Source: Cryptomeria japonica (Eukaryota > Streptophyta > Pinopsida > Cupressales > Cupressaceae). Taken from it: a stretch of DNA of 64,000 bases. The notes beneath the pieces were generated by a model. It worked only from the letters and a program-made list of their open reading frames with translations. It was not told where the DNA came from and ran no database searches. The DNA is taken from assembly GCF_030272615.1 (NCBI RefSeq), contig NC_081406.1, forward strand, positions 460,188,072-460,252,071. The letters are read 5' to 3'. Shown here in pieces: positions 62,691 through 64,000 of this stretch. A program made the translations under genes and the position numbers. Every line of letters begins with the position of its first letter. Positions within the stretch are counted from its first letter, which is position 1.

Positions 62691-62880
62691 AAATCATAAA
62701 ATGTCCTAAAAAAGATCTTAAAAATCATAAAATGTCTTGGAAAAATCTTAAAAATCATAAAATGTCTTGAAAAAATCATAAAATATCCTAAAAAAAACCA
62801 TAAAAAATCTTAAAATATCTTGAAAAAAGCCTAAAAATTAAAACATTCATAAAAAGCCTAAAAAAACCATAAACATCCAA
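62690..62880. repeat. A-rich tandem repeat, about 33-bp unit
   Basis: Repeats of ATCATAAAATGTCTTGAAAA-like units, best conserved at 62692-62790 and degrading toward 62880. It lies exactly at the broken end of N's RNase H. Confidence 0.7.
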
Positions 62881-64000
62881 AAATATGTAATAAACATTGT
62901 GAAGACATGAACACTTAAGACAAGCATGCAGTTTTTCACTTCAACGAATTCATGACATGATGAGATTATGATTGAGCAAACATAAAAACATCTGATTGAC
63001 TTATTAAAACTAAACACATTAACTGTGAACAAAAAAAACATTCAGCATGAAACATGTTGTTTGCTTGTTTGCCTATTTTCTCTTGATTGTTTCTGATTTT
63101 CTTTTTTGGTGACATATCTTTTAGCTTTTCCAGGATGTCTCTGATTAGAGATTTTATCTCCAGGATGTCATTGACTATAAAGGCAAGGATGGGGCATGTT
63201 CACTTGTTTGCTGCTTGTGGGATATTCCTTAGGAATATGATGACACGTCTTAGGGTGTGATCGCTTAAGATCATCAAGGACATATTGGTCTGATACACAC
63301 TGAGGCAATCCTTTACTATTTGATATATTTTCTTTCTTGTAATTGGTGTGACTGATTCATTTGGGTCTAATTGATATCCAAATTATTTTTTGCCTTTTAC
63401 TATAATAAGATTGATGATGATACAAGCACTTAAAAAGGACAAGATTTCTCATCACTTTCATATCCTCTTTCTCATAATTCTTCATAATCATTACTTTTCT
63501 CTTCTCATCCTCCTTCTCATCTATCTTTTTCATCATTTCTTTCATCATCATCTTCATTCTTCTTACTCTAGTGTGGTCAATCAAACACTTTATCTAATTG
63601 ATGCAATGTCTTTGAATCTTTAATCTCTTTATCAACCACCTTGCTTCTTGCAATCTCAATGCCCTGGATCAATCAATCAATCATTGGATCACCTTATCTT
63701 GCACTAGCATCAATCCCTATCAACTTAATTAGCTCAATCAGCTTAATCAACTTATCAATTTGACTATACTTTTCATTTCCATCAATTGTTCAGTTACGCC
63801 TCATCAACTGTGCATTTCTATTAAATGTACATCTCAATCTAATCACTTGTGCAATATCAATCATCCAATATTCTCTCTCGTGAACTATCGAGAGATCAAT
63901 CTCCATCATTATGTTCGATCAATCTCTCAAGGAGGCATAGACAATCAGTCATTATCCTTACCAGGACACCTCTGGGGCATATATCAGTTGATCATTTTCT
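62881..64000. other. unassigned AT-rich DNA
   Basis: No supported gene. 63430-63570 is pyrimidine-rich with TCATC and CTT runs, and 63668-63690 has four ATCA repeats. The minus ORF 63357-63584 (Met/Lys/Glu-rich) merely translates that simple sequence. Confidence 0.4.

Noticed and set aside
63357-63623. Met/Lys/Glu-rich minus ORF and its plus-strand partner
   Set aside because: Both come from a pyrimidine-rich simple sequence with TCATC and CTT runs.

Overview
The window looks like repeat-dense intergenic DNA from a large plant genome. It is AT-rich and packed with layered, decayed LTR retrotransposons, mostly Ty1/copia (Pseudoviridae-like), plus at least one long-LTR Ty3/gypsy-like group. 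I see no intact host gene, rRNA, tRNA or CRISPR array. The thick nesting of old elements with diverged LTRs and the long copia LTRs (0.9-1.7 kb) suggest a gymnosperm, probably a conifer; that is inference, not proof.

Layout. 1-5763: minus-strand gypsy-like element, with a gag-like ORF split by one stop codon and a probable 5' LTR. 5764-7350: AT-rich DNA with a long (TA)n tract. 7380-12452: 3' part of a plus-strand gypsy-like element, carrying an antisense degenerate ORF, a polypurine tract and a long 3' LTR. 12453-14173: unassigned, with a 0.1-kb direct repeat. 14174-33690: an old plus-strand LTR and leader ('C') split by two minus-strand copia elements. A (14864-27748, target duplication AATTC) itself holds a solo LTR P (15034-20852), which holds a complete non-autonomous copia element X (15741-20646, duplication GTTTT). 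B (27823-31862, duplication CAAGT) is a short derivative with LTRs plus RT-RNase H only. 33697-44000: plus-strand copia fragments D, E and G; E is split by J (38251-39516, duplication TATTT), and further LTRs H and I lie in G. 43993-49081: a diverged copy of a repeat also at 11.24-12.10 kb, split by solo LTR Q (46060-47403, duplication CCACA). 49082-51950: element K, with a coiled-coil and four-zinc-knuckle ORF. 51958-56401: minus-strand element L with most of pol. 56402-59096: plus-strand element M (LTR plus gag). 59097-62690: minus-strand element N, whose LTR is split by solo LTR O (60596-61499, duplication TCCAA). 62690-64000: A-rich tandem repeat and unassigned DNA.

The copia proteins would act together in a living element: gag packages RNA, PR matures the polyprotein, RT-RNase H makes cDNA and IN inserts it. 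Every copy here is broken. The best candidates for something undescribed are X (gag-PR followed by an unrecognised acidic ORF in place of IN-RT-RNase H), the antisense ORF near 7.4-9.4 kb, the unusual gag-like ORF of K, and the deletion derivatives B and J. All boundaries and matches were read by eye.
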